From: Limisphaerales bacterium
GTDB taxonomy: Bacteria; Verrucomicrobiota; Verrucomicrobiia; Limisphaerales; UBA11358
Direction of reading: 5' to 3'
Length of the DNA: 14,873 nucleotides
Assembly (NCBI GenBank): GCA_027451565.1
Contig: DAIDJC010000045.1
Location: forward strand, 1-14,873
Shown here: positions 6,021 through 13,041 of the stretch, piece after piece
How the letters are laid out: each line of letters starts with the position of its first letter
Numbering within the stretch: the stretch's first letter is position 1
Position numbers and translations under genes: made by a program
The notes under the pieces: generated by a model
Database searches by the model: none
What the model was told of the DNA's origin: nothing
What the model saw: only the letters and a program-made list of their open reading frames with translations

Positions 6021-7549
6021 GGTGTTTTGTTTTGGATGAACAGGCCGTATTCGGTCAGGTTGCGGATTAAGGGATGGCTCTGGGCGAAGGCCAGATGGGT
6101 CTGGATTTCGCGCTGGCGCTGTTCCAACAGCGCTTTGACATCCCGCAGCCGCCAGACCCCCCGCGAAAGGGCGCTGGCGCAAGCGTCATTAACCGTTTTG
6201 AAAGAGTGCTGCTCGGTCAGGCCGACCAAGCCCATGATGGAGCGCAGGCCAATGGGACCCTTGCGTTCCAGCACCGCCCGGGACCATTGGCCGATGGGGT
6301 GGCCCAATTCCTCGGCGCGCTTGAGCCAGTAGTCCAGCTGCCGTTCCAACGGACCGTGGCCGCCGCCCAAGCCCAGCACCTGATCGAACTGGCCAGGCGG
6401 CAGATGAGCGTGCAATTTGAGCTGTTCCCAACGCTGATTGAAAATCCGCACTTCGCGGCTGTCCCAGCGCACCCACACCTGCTGGCCGATGTATTCGGGC
6501 GGCACGGTGTAATAGGCCTTGTCCACTTCGACGTAGCTGTCGCGATGCACGGTGCGCTGCCCCTCTTGAAAGCAGGGAAACAAATCAGGCGGCAAGGGCA
6601 GGAGTGCCTTTTGCTCTTGGCCAAAGAGCGCCGCCACTTGTTTGCGGGTGGTGCCGTGAATGCGCAAATCCGCCACGGTTTTCTCCCAGTGCCGCAGATG
6701 CTCGTTTTCCGCACTCAGCGTGGTGAAAGTCCGGCCGCGCAGCGCATTGCCCTTGAGGTAGCGGATCCCGTTCTCGGTTTTTCCTTTGTGTTCCGGGGTA
6801 TAGGGGCGGCAGGGCAGCAGGGCGCAACCGTAGTGGCGGCAGAAGCTCAGCAGTTTGGCGTTGAGCTCCGGATCGCACCAGTCGGGGTTTTGCACCGCCG
6901 CCCGCAAGTTGTCGAGGTTGACGGTTTTGCTGACGCCACCAAAGGCCCGAAAGGCATTCTCGAGGCAGCGGATCAAATTTTCCGTCGTCTGCTGAAAGAC
7001 CGCCTCACTGTACGCCTTGCGGGAGAAGCTCAAAACCACGCGCAGCACCCAAGGCCGGCGGCGGCGGCCATCGCCATCGATCACGGGGGCGCCGGTGCCG
7101 AAATCAATCTGCACTTCCTCGCCCGGCTGCACCTCGATGCGCCACACCCGCTCGGGTTGCTGGTCGCGCAACTGGCGTACGTACCGTTTGACCGATTGAT
7201 AAGAACCACTAAAGCCCACTTCCGCCACCAAGTCCTGATAAATCCGCTGGGCGCTTAGCCCTTCCTCCAGTTTGGCCTCAATGCGTGCGTGATGAGAGGC
7301 ACAGTAACTGGGGCGGCCAGCCTCCGCTTCCAGTGCCGCAGTCACCAACTCTGCGCCGGTGGTCTGGGCCGGCGGCGAGCCCGATTGGCCGGGGGTCGAA
7401 ATGGTGGGGGATTTTGCCGCCGCCTGGAGATAGCGCCGGACCGTTTTGCGGTCCACATTAAGCGCACGGGCAATCCGCCGCCCGGACCAGCCCTGCGCCG
7501 CCAATTGTTGTATTGTGTTTTGTTCGTTCACCTTAAGGACATTCGCCAT
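6017..7549 (-). CDS. istA: IS21 family DDE transposase IstA
   Basis: A 510-residue transposase that cuts and joins the IS ends. The N-terminal helix-turn-helix (residues 10-42, QQLAAQGWSGRRIARALNVD and RKTVRRYLQ) matches the Tn3-resolvase/IS21 type. The integrase-like core has a DDE triad at D149 (EVQIDFGTG), D213 (NLDNLRAAV) and E259 (PEHKGKTENGIRYLKGN). The C-terminal portion includes the YIGQQVWVRWDSREVRIF beta domain common to IstA (Mu-transposase-like). The length is normal for the family and no frameshift or stop interrupts it. The gene starts 132 bases inside the right end of the element, without a visible Shine-Dalgarno. The stop overlaps the istB start by four bases. Confidence 0.96.
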   Translation of the reverse strand: MANVLKVNEQNTIQQLAAQGWSGRRIARALNVDRKTVRRYLQAAAKSPTISTPGQSGSPPAQTTGAELVTAALEAEAGRPSYCASHHARIEAKLEEGLSAQRIYQDLVAEVGFSGSYQSVKRYVRQLRDQQPERVWRIEVQPGEEVQIDFGTGAPVIDGDGRRRRPWVLRVVLSFSRKAYSEAVFQQTTENLIRCLENAFRAFGGVSKTVNLDNLRAAVQNPDWCDPELNAKLLSFCRHYGCALLPCRPYTPEHKGKTENGIRYLKGNALRGRTFTTLSAENEHLRHWEKTVADLRIHGTTRKQVAALFGQEQKALLPLPPDLFPCFQEGQRTVHRDSYVEVDKAYYTVPPEYIGQQVWVRWDSREVRIFNQRWEQLKLHAHLPPGQFDQVLGLGGGHGPLERQLDYWLKRAEELGHPIGQWSRAVLERKGPIGLRSIMGLVGLTEQHSFKTVNDACASALSRGVWRLRDVKALLEQRQREIQTHLAFAQSHPLIRNLTEYGLFIQNKTP

Positions 7550-7563
7550 AGCGCGGAAGGATA

Positions 7564-7579
7564 TGCCCGCTAACGGGCA
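7564..7579 (-). other. Hairpin in the istA leader
   Basis: TGCCCG (7564-7569) and CGGGCA (7574-7579) form a 6-bp stem with a 4-base loop, 14 bases before the istA ATG on the minus strand. Such a leader hairpin could limit istA translation, including transcripts entering from outside. This role is inferred only from position. Confidence 0.3.
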
Positions 7580-7606
7580 CTCCGCCCAGCGCCATCAGCG
7601 CCTTAA

Positions 7607-7680
7607 GGTGGGAAATCTTGAATCATCCAAAAGGGACCACATTTCGACCCGAGGTGGTCCCTTTTGACCGTCCGCTGACA
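7607..7680 (-). repeat. IS21 right terminal inverted repeat with internal dyad
   Basis: This is the reverse complement of the left end, with the outermost TGTCA at 7676-7680. It contains CAAAAGGGACCAC (7628-7640) and GTGGTCCCTTTTG (7654-7666), perfect 13-base inverted arms separated by 13 bases. Confidence 0.85.
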
Positions 7681-8181
7681 ACACTCATCACCACTTTGCT
7701 GAATCCCACACTCTACCCAGCGGCGGAACTGGCCCAACTGTACGCGCGCCGCTGACGCATTGAACTGTGGTTTCGGGATATCAAGACCGCCATGGGGATG
7801 GAAACTTTACGCTGCCAAAGTCCAGCGCTCATTCACAAGGAACTGGAAATGCTCTTCATTGCCTACAATCTGATCCGTTGTCTCATGGCCGAAGCGGCCC
7901 AAACTTACAAGGTGGAGCTGCACCGCCTCAGTTTCAAAGGCACCGTCGATACCCTGCGGCAGTTTAGCGCCGCCATCGCCCAGGCACGGTCCCGCAAGAA
8001 AAAGAACCAACTAATGGCCAGGCTCTTGGAACTGATTGCCAGGGATCAAATCCCGAAGCGACCCGGCCGCCGCGAACCACGCGCCGTCAAGCGCCGCCCA
8101 AAGCCTTTCCAACATTTAAATCGTCCCCGCCATCTAATGAAAGAAATCAAGCACCGCAGCAAATACCGCAAAAACTCGTGA
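7681..8181 (+). pseudogene. IS4-family transposase, 3' fragment with in-frame stop
   Basis: The C-terminal part of a DDE_Tnp_1/IS4 transposase, starting abruptly at the IS21 right end. Reading from 7681 gives TLITTLLNPTLYPAAELAQL, then YARR, stop, RIELWFRDIK, a diagnostic IS4 segment. The Y-(2)-R-(3)-E-(6)-K signature is complete except that the Trp expected after YARR is a TGA at 7753-7755. Downstream, ETLRCQSPALIHKELEMLFI and AYNLIRCLMAEAA continue the family pattern to a stop at 8179-8181. The N-terminal half, with two of the three catalytic acids, is missing and is not found on the other side of the IS21. The copy is certainly dead. TAAGCGCCATTC at 8189-8200 may be its outer terminus, but no partner end is present to test this. 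Confidence 0.9.
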
Positions 8182-8200
8182 CCTTGTCTAAGCGCCATTC

Positions 8201-8541
8201 TAGTTTACCCCTTTTTGAAGGACCAGACCGTCTAGTCAATTTTTTCAACTAGTGTTCTTGTGTGATGAAGGGCATACGCAGGGTCTTTCGCGAATCCCAT
8301 TAAATACAATCTTTTAGCCGCGAGCGCACTCCGCAAATGCCATGAACATTATAAAGCTGAATTTGTCCATTTGATAAGGATGGCATTTGATCTGGCTGTT
8401 TTCAGCCGAATCCATCCCCAAACATTATGAGAGGTCATACAGCTATCGTTGGCGAAGAACGAACTGGATGGCCGTTTGACAGGCCAATGCTGACGAGGCG
8501 ACCTCGAGCCAAGAAAAAAAACAATTGAGGAGAGAATGCGT
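8201..8541 (+). promoter_or_regulatory. Leader/intergenic region before the first hsp20
   Basis: 340 bases without a gene. It holds a hairpin GGCTG (8394-8398), TTTT, CAGCC (8403-8407), enclosed by GGATGG and CCATCC arms, and a small stem CGAGG-CGA-CCTCG (8494-8506). A TTGACA at 8476-8481 has no good -10 partner. I find neither a CIRCE inverted repeat nor a convincing sigma-32 promoter. The strong Shine-Dalgarno GAGGAGAG lies at 8527-8534. CCTC at 8502-8505 could pair either with the upstream GAGG or with the GAGG of the Shine-Dalgarno. Confidence 0.4.
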
Positions 8542-9141
8542 ATGAACATGGACAATAAATCACGAAGTATAATCATCGGGCTGGTGGCCTTGGTTATTGG
8601 CGTGGCCATCGGTGTGGGAGGAATGGGGTTGAGAACAAAATTTCCGGCCTCGAGCACGAATATGGATGCCGATACCAACCAAACGAAATCGGCGTTGTTC
8701 GGCGGACCGAATCTTATAGCTCCTGACCAGTGGGATCCCTTCCAGGAAATTCAAAAAATGCAGGCGCAGATGGACCAGGAATTCAACCAGATGTTTCAAC
8801 AGTTCCGCACCCAGCCGCAGTTCAACGCCTTTCAGGGAAATCCTAATTACTCCCTATCGTTAAATGTTCAGGAACTGAAGGATATTTATGAGGTGCGCGC
8901 TTATCTGCCGGATGCCAAAGCATCAGATGTCCACGTCACGCTGGAGAACGGGCAGACGCTTAAGGTTGAAATCAATAGTCAGCAGAATAAGTCGTCGGCA
9001 CAGAAAAACGGTTCATCACAAATGTCCGAATGGGGCCAGTATGAACAGGTGATTCAGTTGCCAGGGCCGGTGAAAACCGACCAGATGAAGGTCAAACAAG
9101 AAGGCCACGAATTGATTATTACGATCCCCAAATCAACTTGA
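8542..9141 (+). CDS. Membrane-anchored Hsp20/alpha-crystallin family protein
   Basis: A 199-residue small heat-shock-type protein with an unusual N-terminal anchor. Residues 9-30 (SIIIGLVALVIGVAIGVGGM) form one hydrophobic helix after a short basic start, so the chaperone domain is probably held on the membrane, most likely facing the periplasm. A linker with WDPFQEIQKMQAQMDQEFNQ (typical N-terminal Hsp20 helix) is followed by an alpha-crystallin domain from about residue 108 (YSLSLNVQELKDIYEVRAYL) to the C-terminal ELIITIPKST, which includes an I-x-I motif. The charged loop is Ser/Gln-rich. The ATG at 8542 is preferred over 8536 because GAGGAGAG then sits at a proper distance. It belongs to a local stress module with the second hsp20, 313 bases downstream. 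An export signal that is cleaved is the alternative, but no clear cleavage site is seen. Confidence 0.87.
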   Translation: MNMDNKSRSIIIGLVALVIGVAIGVGGMGLRTKFPASSTNMDADTNQTKSALFGGPNLIAPDQWDPFQEIQKMQAQMDQEFNQMFQQFRTQPQFNAFQGNPNYSLSLNVQELKDIYEVRAYLPDAKASDVHVTLENGQTLKVEINSQQNKSSAQKNGSSQMSEWGQYEQVIQLPGPVKTDQMKVKQEGHELIITIPKST

Positions 9142-9196
9142 TTTTATGCTTGGTGAGTGCAAGTGGAGGGTTTTTAAGGGTGAGCCGTATGTGACA

Positions 9197-9239
9197 GTTT
9201 GGCACGGCAAACCTGTTTCACTATGGCACAGTGGCAACA
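9197..9239 (+). promoter_or_regulatory. Two dyad elements, candidate activator sites
   Basis: GTTTG (9197-9201) with CAAAC (9208-9212) forms one palindrome. TGTTTCACT (9214-9222) with AGTGGCAACA (9230-9239) forms a second with one unpaired base. They lie roughly 65-110 bases upstream of the sigma-54 -24 element, the usual distance for enhancer-binding proteins. The activator is unknown. Confidence 0.35.
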
Positions 9240-9303
9240 CTTTTGAAAATCGGACCTCGAAGAAACCCGTTGATTTTTCGAGAGTTTTGAGTTGCGCACC
9301 AGG

Positions 9304-9321
9304 TTGGCATACGAGTTGCAT
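9304..9321 (+). promoter_or_regulatory. Candidate sigma-54 promoter of the second hsp20
   Basis: TTGGCATACGAGTTGCAT matches the -24/-12 consensus TTGGCACN5TTGCW with a single change (C to T). The invariant GG and GC are ten bases apart as required. Transcription would begin near 9331, leaving about 120 bases of leader before the ATG at 9455. Confidence 0.55.
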
Positions 9322-9454
9322 TTCATTTCGGTGGAGGCCGGAGCCGTTCGGGTGAGCGGCGGAAGTTCCTCCATCACCTCAATCAAAGGTGAACGCAGGC
9401 TTCGATTGTGGTGATTAATATTTAAACCAGTCTGCAAAAGAAAGGATAAAACGT

Positions 9455-9916
9455 ATGAATGCATTGACTCGTTGGAATCCGTTCCGGGAGATGGACGACA
9501 TTCAACGGCGGATGTCCTCGCTGATCGAGCGGAGTCCGTTTCGGCGCAGCAACCTGACCAACGACGAGGAATCCATCACTGTGGCCGAATGGGCGCCACT
9601 GGTGGACATCGCCGAGGATGACAAGGAATATCTGATCAAGATCGAGCTGCCCGAAATCCAGAAGGACGACGTGAAGGTGACGTTGGAAAGCGGCACGTTG
9701 ACCATTTCCGGGGAACGCAAAGCGGAGAAGGAAGAAAAGGGACGCAAGTTTCACCGGGTGGAACGTTATTATGGCCGGTTTGTACGCAGCTTTATCATCC
9801 CGGACGACGCCGAATCGGACAACGTGAAGGCTGAGTTCAAAGATGGCGTGTTGCGGGTGCATCTGGCCAAGAGCGAAAAAGCCCGGCCAAAACAAATCGA
9901 AGTGAAGGTAAGTTAA
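9455..9916 (+). CDS. Cytosolic Hsp20/alpha-crystallin small heat-shock protein
   Basis: A 153-residue classical bacterial small heat-shock protein, an ATP-independent holdase that binds unfolding proteins and forms oligomers. The N-terminus LTRWNPFREMDDIQRRMSSL is the standard amphipathic region. The alpha-crystallin domain runs from about residue 44 (EWAPLVDIAEDDKEYLIKIE) through LPEIQKDDVKVTLESGTLTI to EFKDGVLRVHL, which includes the G-x-L-type motif. The C-terminal KQIEVKVS supplies the I-x-V oligomerisation motif. Length and domain order are normal. AAAGGAT about eight bases before the ATG supports the start. A candidate sigma-54 promoter precedes it and a perfect hairpin follows it, so it is probably its own transcription unit. 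Confidence 0.96.
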   Translation: MNALTRWNPFREMDDIQRRMSSLIERSPFRRSNLTNDEESITVAEWAPLVDIAEDDKEYLIKIELPEIQKDDVKVTLESGTLTISGERKAEKEEKGRKFHRVERYYGRFVRSFIIPDDAESDNVKAEFKDGVLRVHLAKSEKARPKQIEVKVS

Positions 9917-9942
9917 TAAGTATCAGTTCATAATTGTTCCTG

Positions 9943-9974
9943 CTGCGGGAGGCGTCTCCTCCCGCAGTCGTTCT
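9943..9974 (+). terminator. Hairpin terminator after the second hsp20
   Basis: CTGCGGGAGG (9943-9952) and CCTCCCGCAG (9958-9967) form a perfect 10-bp GC-rich stem with a five-base loop, 26 bases after the hsp20 stop. The tail TCGTTCTT is only moderately T-rich. Confidence 0.7.
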
Positions 9975-10122
9975 TGAGCGATGAACGTTTTGAGGCTAGG
10001 ACTGTCAATGGGTTGAGCTGGCCGTTTAGCCGGTTCCTTCTGATGAACATTGTGCGACCGGCGTGGAATGTTCAAATCTTTCCCGCTGATTGCACGCAAC
10101 TAAAATCAAACCTTGGAAAACT

Positions 10123-10293
10123 ATGACAACGACAAACGCAAAAACAGCAAACGTTCCAGGCTTCGGTAAGAAGTTGTGGAACGCGGTGATGGGTGGTTTC
10201 AAGCGAAGCGGATCGTGCAGTTGCTCCGCACAGCAGGAGTCCGCGCCCAAAGCGCCGGAGGTTAAAACCGGGGAAAAACGGGCAGAGGCGTAA
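10123..10293 (+). CDS. Small Cys-containing hypothetical protein
   Basis: A 56-residue protein I cannot assign to a family. From the ATG at 10123 it reads MTTTNAKTANVPGFGKKLWN, a short amphipathic AVMGGFKRSG segment, the unusual SCSCSAQQE with two cysteines, and a charged Lys/Glu-rich tail ending GEKRAEA. GGA lies six bases before the ATG as a weak Shine-Dalgarno. An in-frame TTG at 10090 would add 11 residues. There is no signal peptide or membrane helix. It follows the hsp20 terminator by about 150 bases, so it is probably transcribed separately. The biased, orderly composition argues for a real gene, but there is no homology support. Confidence 0.5.
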   Translation: MTTTNAKTANVPGFGKKLWNAVMGGFKRSGSCSCSAQQESAPKAPEVKTGEKRAEA

Positions 10294-10351
10294 CGCTAGG
10301 AATCACCAACCGTTCCGGTTGTCGCCAGGCGGAATTTCCATGCGTCGCGCC

Positions 10352-10378
10352 CTCACGCCTGTAGCGTGAGATTTGTTT
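10352..10378 (+). terminator. Hairpin downstream of the small peptide gene
   Basis: CTCACGC (10352-10358) and GCGTGAG (10364-10370) make a 7-bp perfect stem with a five-base loop, followed by ATTTGTTT. It sits 58 bases after the small ORF and could end its transcript. Confidence 0.45.
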
Positions 10379-10605
10379 GGGGTCAGCGTTCGCGGAGTGA
10401 AGTTCGTCGGCGACACAGGAACGGAGGGTTGCGGCGCAATATTTTCATGTACCTTTTCGCAACCCCACCGAAAATCAAGTTTAGGAGATTACCTATGGCG
10501 CAAAAATTCAAACCGTTTCATTGGTCAATAGGCTTATTGAATTGCGTCGGAAAAGCACCCAATCGGGCGTATAGCCATGAATGCGCTATCCTGTAGGCCG
10601 GGCGG

Positions 10606-10639
10606 CCCACCCGGCGTTCCTTAATCCCTCTATTACAGT
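10606..10639 (+). repeat. 34-bp dispersed repeat, copy A
   Basis: The first 20 bases, CCCACCCGGCGTTCCTTAAT, are identical to 13311-13330, and the full 34 bases match at 30 positions. Here it overlaps a GCCGGG...CCCGGC hairpin. It lies upstream of the beta-helix gene, in the same orientation as copy B. Confidence 0.8.
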
Positions 10640-11442
10640 TTTAGAGCATGTCTGATTATTCCGAAGGATGCTGTTTTCGTGCCCAAGCCTGTCTGGCTAG
10701 GCGCTAAAACCCTCCGGGCGGCGGCGCTTTTGCCCTGGGGCTTTGTTGTCGCCGTCGTTACAGCCCGCTACAGGGATGCGCCGACAGCTCCGCCTCGCCC
10801 AAGCCCAAAATCCCCAGTCCCAGCACCCTTCCCAATTTTCTGTCAGGTTCTCAACGAAGATTATCGGTAGGCGGCAAGAATCCTTTCACGCTGGGTGGGA
10901 GTCAATCGCTTGCGATGGGGATGGTTTGCATTCCGTCAGCATTCCATGACGCACAGGCAGTCAACCAGACAAGGTTGCTGACACGAATGCACTGTTTCAG
11001 CAGGATCCGGTGCCAAGGGCAAAAGACAGAAGATGAATTAAGCTATTTCAACAGGCTGGGTGGTCAGTAGGCTCATTGCTTGGTGAACAGACGCCGAAAC
11101 AAGGTGACCAGACCCTTAAGTCTAAAAGCATGACTGCGTCAACTGCATGATGATACGTCAGCGAATAAAAGGGTGGGGGTCGGAAATGCGGTCATCGCCG
11201 CCATGGAAAACTCCGAATGGCTGCCGCCGCATACATTTGCGGATAAAATTTATCGAGTCACGAGATCTCGTGATTTCCTAAATTCACCACCCCATGATAA
11301 TTTTTCCAAAGTATCCCATGAATCAGCCATCAATTCGCCATTGGGGCCATGCGCGGTCCTCCTTGACAACGTCATGTCTTTCCCCTGTGACCATGGAATA
11401 CCTCCAAAGAAACGCAACATCAGAGAACCAAAAAACAGCATC

Positions 11443-12990
11443 ATGAAAACACTTAAAACCATGGCAGCATTCGGCCTGCTGGCCGGTGCAGTCACACTAC
11501 ATGCCACGACGTATTGGGTTGACAGCGTCAATGGCAATGACAGCAATAACGGCACGTCGGGCCCCTCGGAGGCTTGGAAATCAATGGCGACTGCCGACAG
11601 CCGGTGGGGCACGCCACAATATCCCCTTAACCCAGGAGACCATATTGAACTTGCAAACGGGAGCACCTGGTATTGGCCGGTTGAATTGACCGGCGTCCAA
11701 GGCGCCAATGGCAACAACATCCTGATTCAAAATTACAAACCTGCCGATGGCAATACCACCCAGCCGCTCATTTATGCCCAGAATTTGTATTGCGGAGTTG
11801 AATTATGGAACTGCTCCTTCATCACGGTCGAAGGCATTACAGTGAACGGATATAATACCGCCTCACACGGCGTTTATGTTTACGCCACCAATTATGTTTC
11901 TTCAGGCATTGTCATAAATGGTTTGACGGTTGAAAACACCTTCCATAGAGGCACCGGGTCTTATAGTCCGTCAACCGCCGGGGGTGACGGAGTTTATGTC
12001 CATCCAGTGAGCGCCGGCCGGGTGGATAATATCACCATCGAAAACAGCGTCTTTAAAAACGTCAATTACGGGATTGAAATTGATCCGCCGTGGGGCGGGT
12101 CCTGGTGGCCCTGGGGATTTGCAGAATCATGCAGCAATGTCCTGGTTGAAAACATTGACGTCAGCCAAAACGATGGCGGGTGGGACGGATTTTTTTGCCA
12201 CAATTGCAAATATGTGACCTTTCAAAACAGCACCGTCACAGGCGCTGAGGCAAGCTGGATGCAGGATTGTGAATACTATCTGGCCCACAACATCGTCGGC
12301 GAAAACGCCAATGACCTCACCGACGGAACAGGGATTCATATAGACTATGACAATGCCTACGTCACCATAGAGGACTGCTTCTTTGCCAACAATTCCGGGG
12401 GCTTTGTGGAAATCCTTCCCGGCTGTTACAATTGTTGTTTCCGCTACAACATAAGCTTCAATGACGGCGATCGCATCCTCGGTCAGAACGGTGCCGGGCA
12501 AAACGGCAAATCACTGTGGATCGCGAGCAATTGCCGCAATATCTATATCTACAACAACATGATTTCTGTGAGCAATTTTGTTTCCAACATGTCCCTTGGC
12601 ACCAACATAAACGCATTGGTTCAAAACAATGTGTTCAACTATGTCGGCGGCACCCAAGGTGATTCGCAATTTGGAAACAATCTCATTGAGGACGGTGTGG
12701 CTGACAGCGTCGTGAGTGATAATAACTGCACTCCTGACGGCAATGGAGGTTATTACGGGGTCGCCGGCCTGAGCGGACCGGCTCTTTTTTACGCTCCAGA
12801 CATCAACCAATATGGGAATGCGACCGCTTCGGGACTGCAAAACGCGGGAGTTGATGTGGGACTTGTTCCCGGAGACAAGGGTGTTGCCAGTGGTGCCCCC
12901 GGTCCTTATACCGGTCTCAACAACCCCACTGAAGACGTGTGGGGTCATGCCACGGATTTGACTGCCCCAAATGTTGGAGGAGTCCAGTAA
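11443..12990 (+). CDS. Secreted right-handed parallel beta-helix protein
   Basis: A 515-residue exported protein, probably polysaccharide-binding or -cleaving (pectate-lyase-like fold). The ATG at 11443 gives a clean signal peptide, MKTLKTMAAFGLLAGAVTLH then A-T-T. The mature N-terminus TYWVDSVNGNDSNNGTSGPS, with AWKSMATADSRWG, is the start I know from many beta-helix lyase-like proteins. The body consists of repeated short strands and Asn ladders (for example NILIQNYK, GIVINGLTVENTF, NITIENSVFKNVNYGIEID, VLVENIDVSQNDGGWDG, VTIEDCFFANNSGG, IYIYNNMISVSNF). Catalytic residues cannot be named by eye. The tail is Gly/Pro-rich with no PEP-CTERM or sorting signal. An in-frame extension to 11173 is not credible as protein. 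A strong terminator follows, so it is monocistronic; the neighbour on the minus strand is also a carbohydrate-type protein. Confidence 0.85.
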   Translation: MKTLKTMAAFGLLAGAVTLHATTYWVDSVNGNDSNNGTSGPSEAWKSMATADSRWGTPQYPLNPGDHIELANGSTWYWPVELTGVQGANGNNILIQNYKPADGNTTQPLIYAQNLYCGVELWNCSFITVEGITVNGYNTASHGVYVYATNYVSSGIVINGLTVENTFHRGTGSYSPSTAGGDGVYVHPVSAGRVDNITIENSVFKNVNYGIEIDPPWGGSWWPWGFAESCSNVLVENIDVSQNDGGWDGFFCHNCKYVTFQNSTVTGAEASWMQDCEYYLAHNIVGENANDLTDGTGIHIDYDNAYVTIEDCFFANNSGGFVEILPGCYNCCFRYNISFNDGDRILGQNGAGQNGKSLWIASNCRNIYIYNNMISVSNFVSNMSLGTNINALVQNNVFNYVGGTQGDSQFGNNLIEDGVADSVVSDNNCTPDGNGGYYGVAGLSGPALFYAPDINQYGNATASGLQNAGVDVGLVPGDKGVASGAPGPYTGLNNPTEDVWGHATDLTAPNVGGVQ

Positions 12991-13041
12991 AACCAATTTA
13001 ACGGCAGTCAAAATAACTGCAAAGCCTGATGTCATCACATG

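Larger units (their letters stand above)
4941..7680 (-). mobile_element. Complete IS21-family insertion sequence
   Basis: A 2740-bp element with istA and istB on the minus strand. Both ends start with TGTCA (4941-4945; complement of 7676-7680), matching the TG...CA termini of IS21. The terminal inverted repeats extend about 74 bases (4941-5014 and 7607-7680), including CAAAAGGGACCAC and GGGTCGAAAT blocks. Each end also carries an internal dyad. Both genes are intact with all catalytic motifs, so the element may be active. The bases flanking the ends (GGGGGGGC on the left, ACACTCAT on the right) show no target duplication. The right flank is an IS4-family transposase fragment. Confidence 0.9.
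9142..9454 (+). promoter_or_regulatory. Intergenic control region between the two hsp20 genes
   Basis: 313 bases with no gene. It contains two adjacent dyads at 9197-9239, a near-consensus sigma-54 promoter at 9304-9321, and the Shine-Dalgarno AAAGGAT just before the second hsp20. No terminator hairpin is evident after the first hsp20, so read-through is possible as well. Confidence 0.5.
10294..11442. other. Long intergenic stretch without a convincing gene
   Basis: About 1.15 kb between the small peptide gene and the beta-helix gene. Open frames here (for example 10366-10596 and 10679-10870 on the plus strand) have poor protein character. It contains a hairpin CTCACGC-CTGTA-GCGTGAG (10352-10370) followed by ATTTGTTT, possibly the terminator of the small peptide gene. 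A GCCGGG/CCCGGC hairpin lies at about 10598-10616 and overlaps a 34-bp repeat that recurs at 13311. The last part, 11173-11442, is open in the beta-helix frame but looks non-coding. No tRNA or IS end was recognised. Confidence 0.5.

Noticed and set aside
5454..6332. Long open frame on the plus strand opposite istB
   Set aside because: It is antisense to istB, whose ATPase motifs are complete; the composition is that of a shadow frame.
6074..7258. Long open frame on the plus strand opposite istA (394 codons)
   Set aside because: It is the antisense shadow of the intact istA gene and has no recognisable protein motif.
8311..8340. CIRCE-like element before the first hsp20
   Set aside because: TTAGCCGCGAGCGCACTC shares pieces with the consensus, but there is no TTAGCACTC-N9-GAGTGCTAA inverted repeat.
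9200..9240. Additional sigma-54 sites at the two TGGCAC occurrences
   Set aside because: Neither has TTGC at the required distance downstream; they fall inside the dyads instead.
10366..10870. Two short plus-strand open frames (10366-10596, 10679-10870)
   Set aside because: Composition is irregular with no ribosome site or motif, and one frame crosses the dispersed repeat.
11173..11442. N-terminal extension of the beta-helix protein
   Set aside because: A standard signal peptide begins at 11443; the upstream residues look non-coding.
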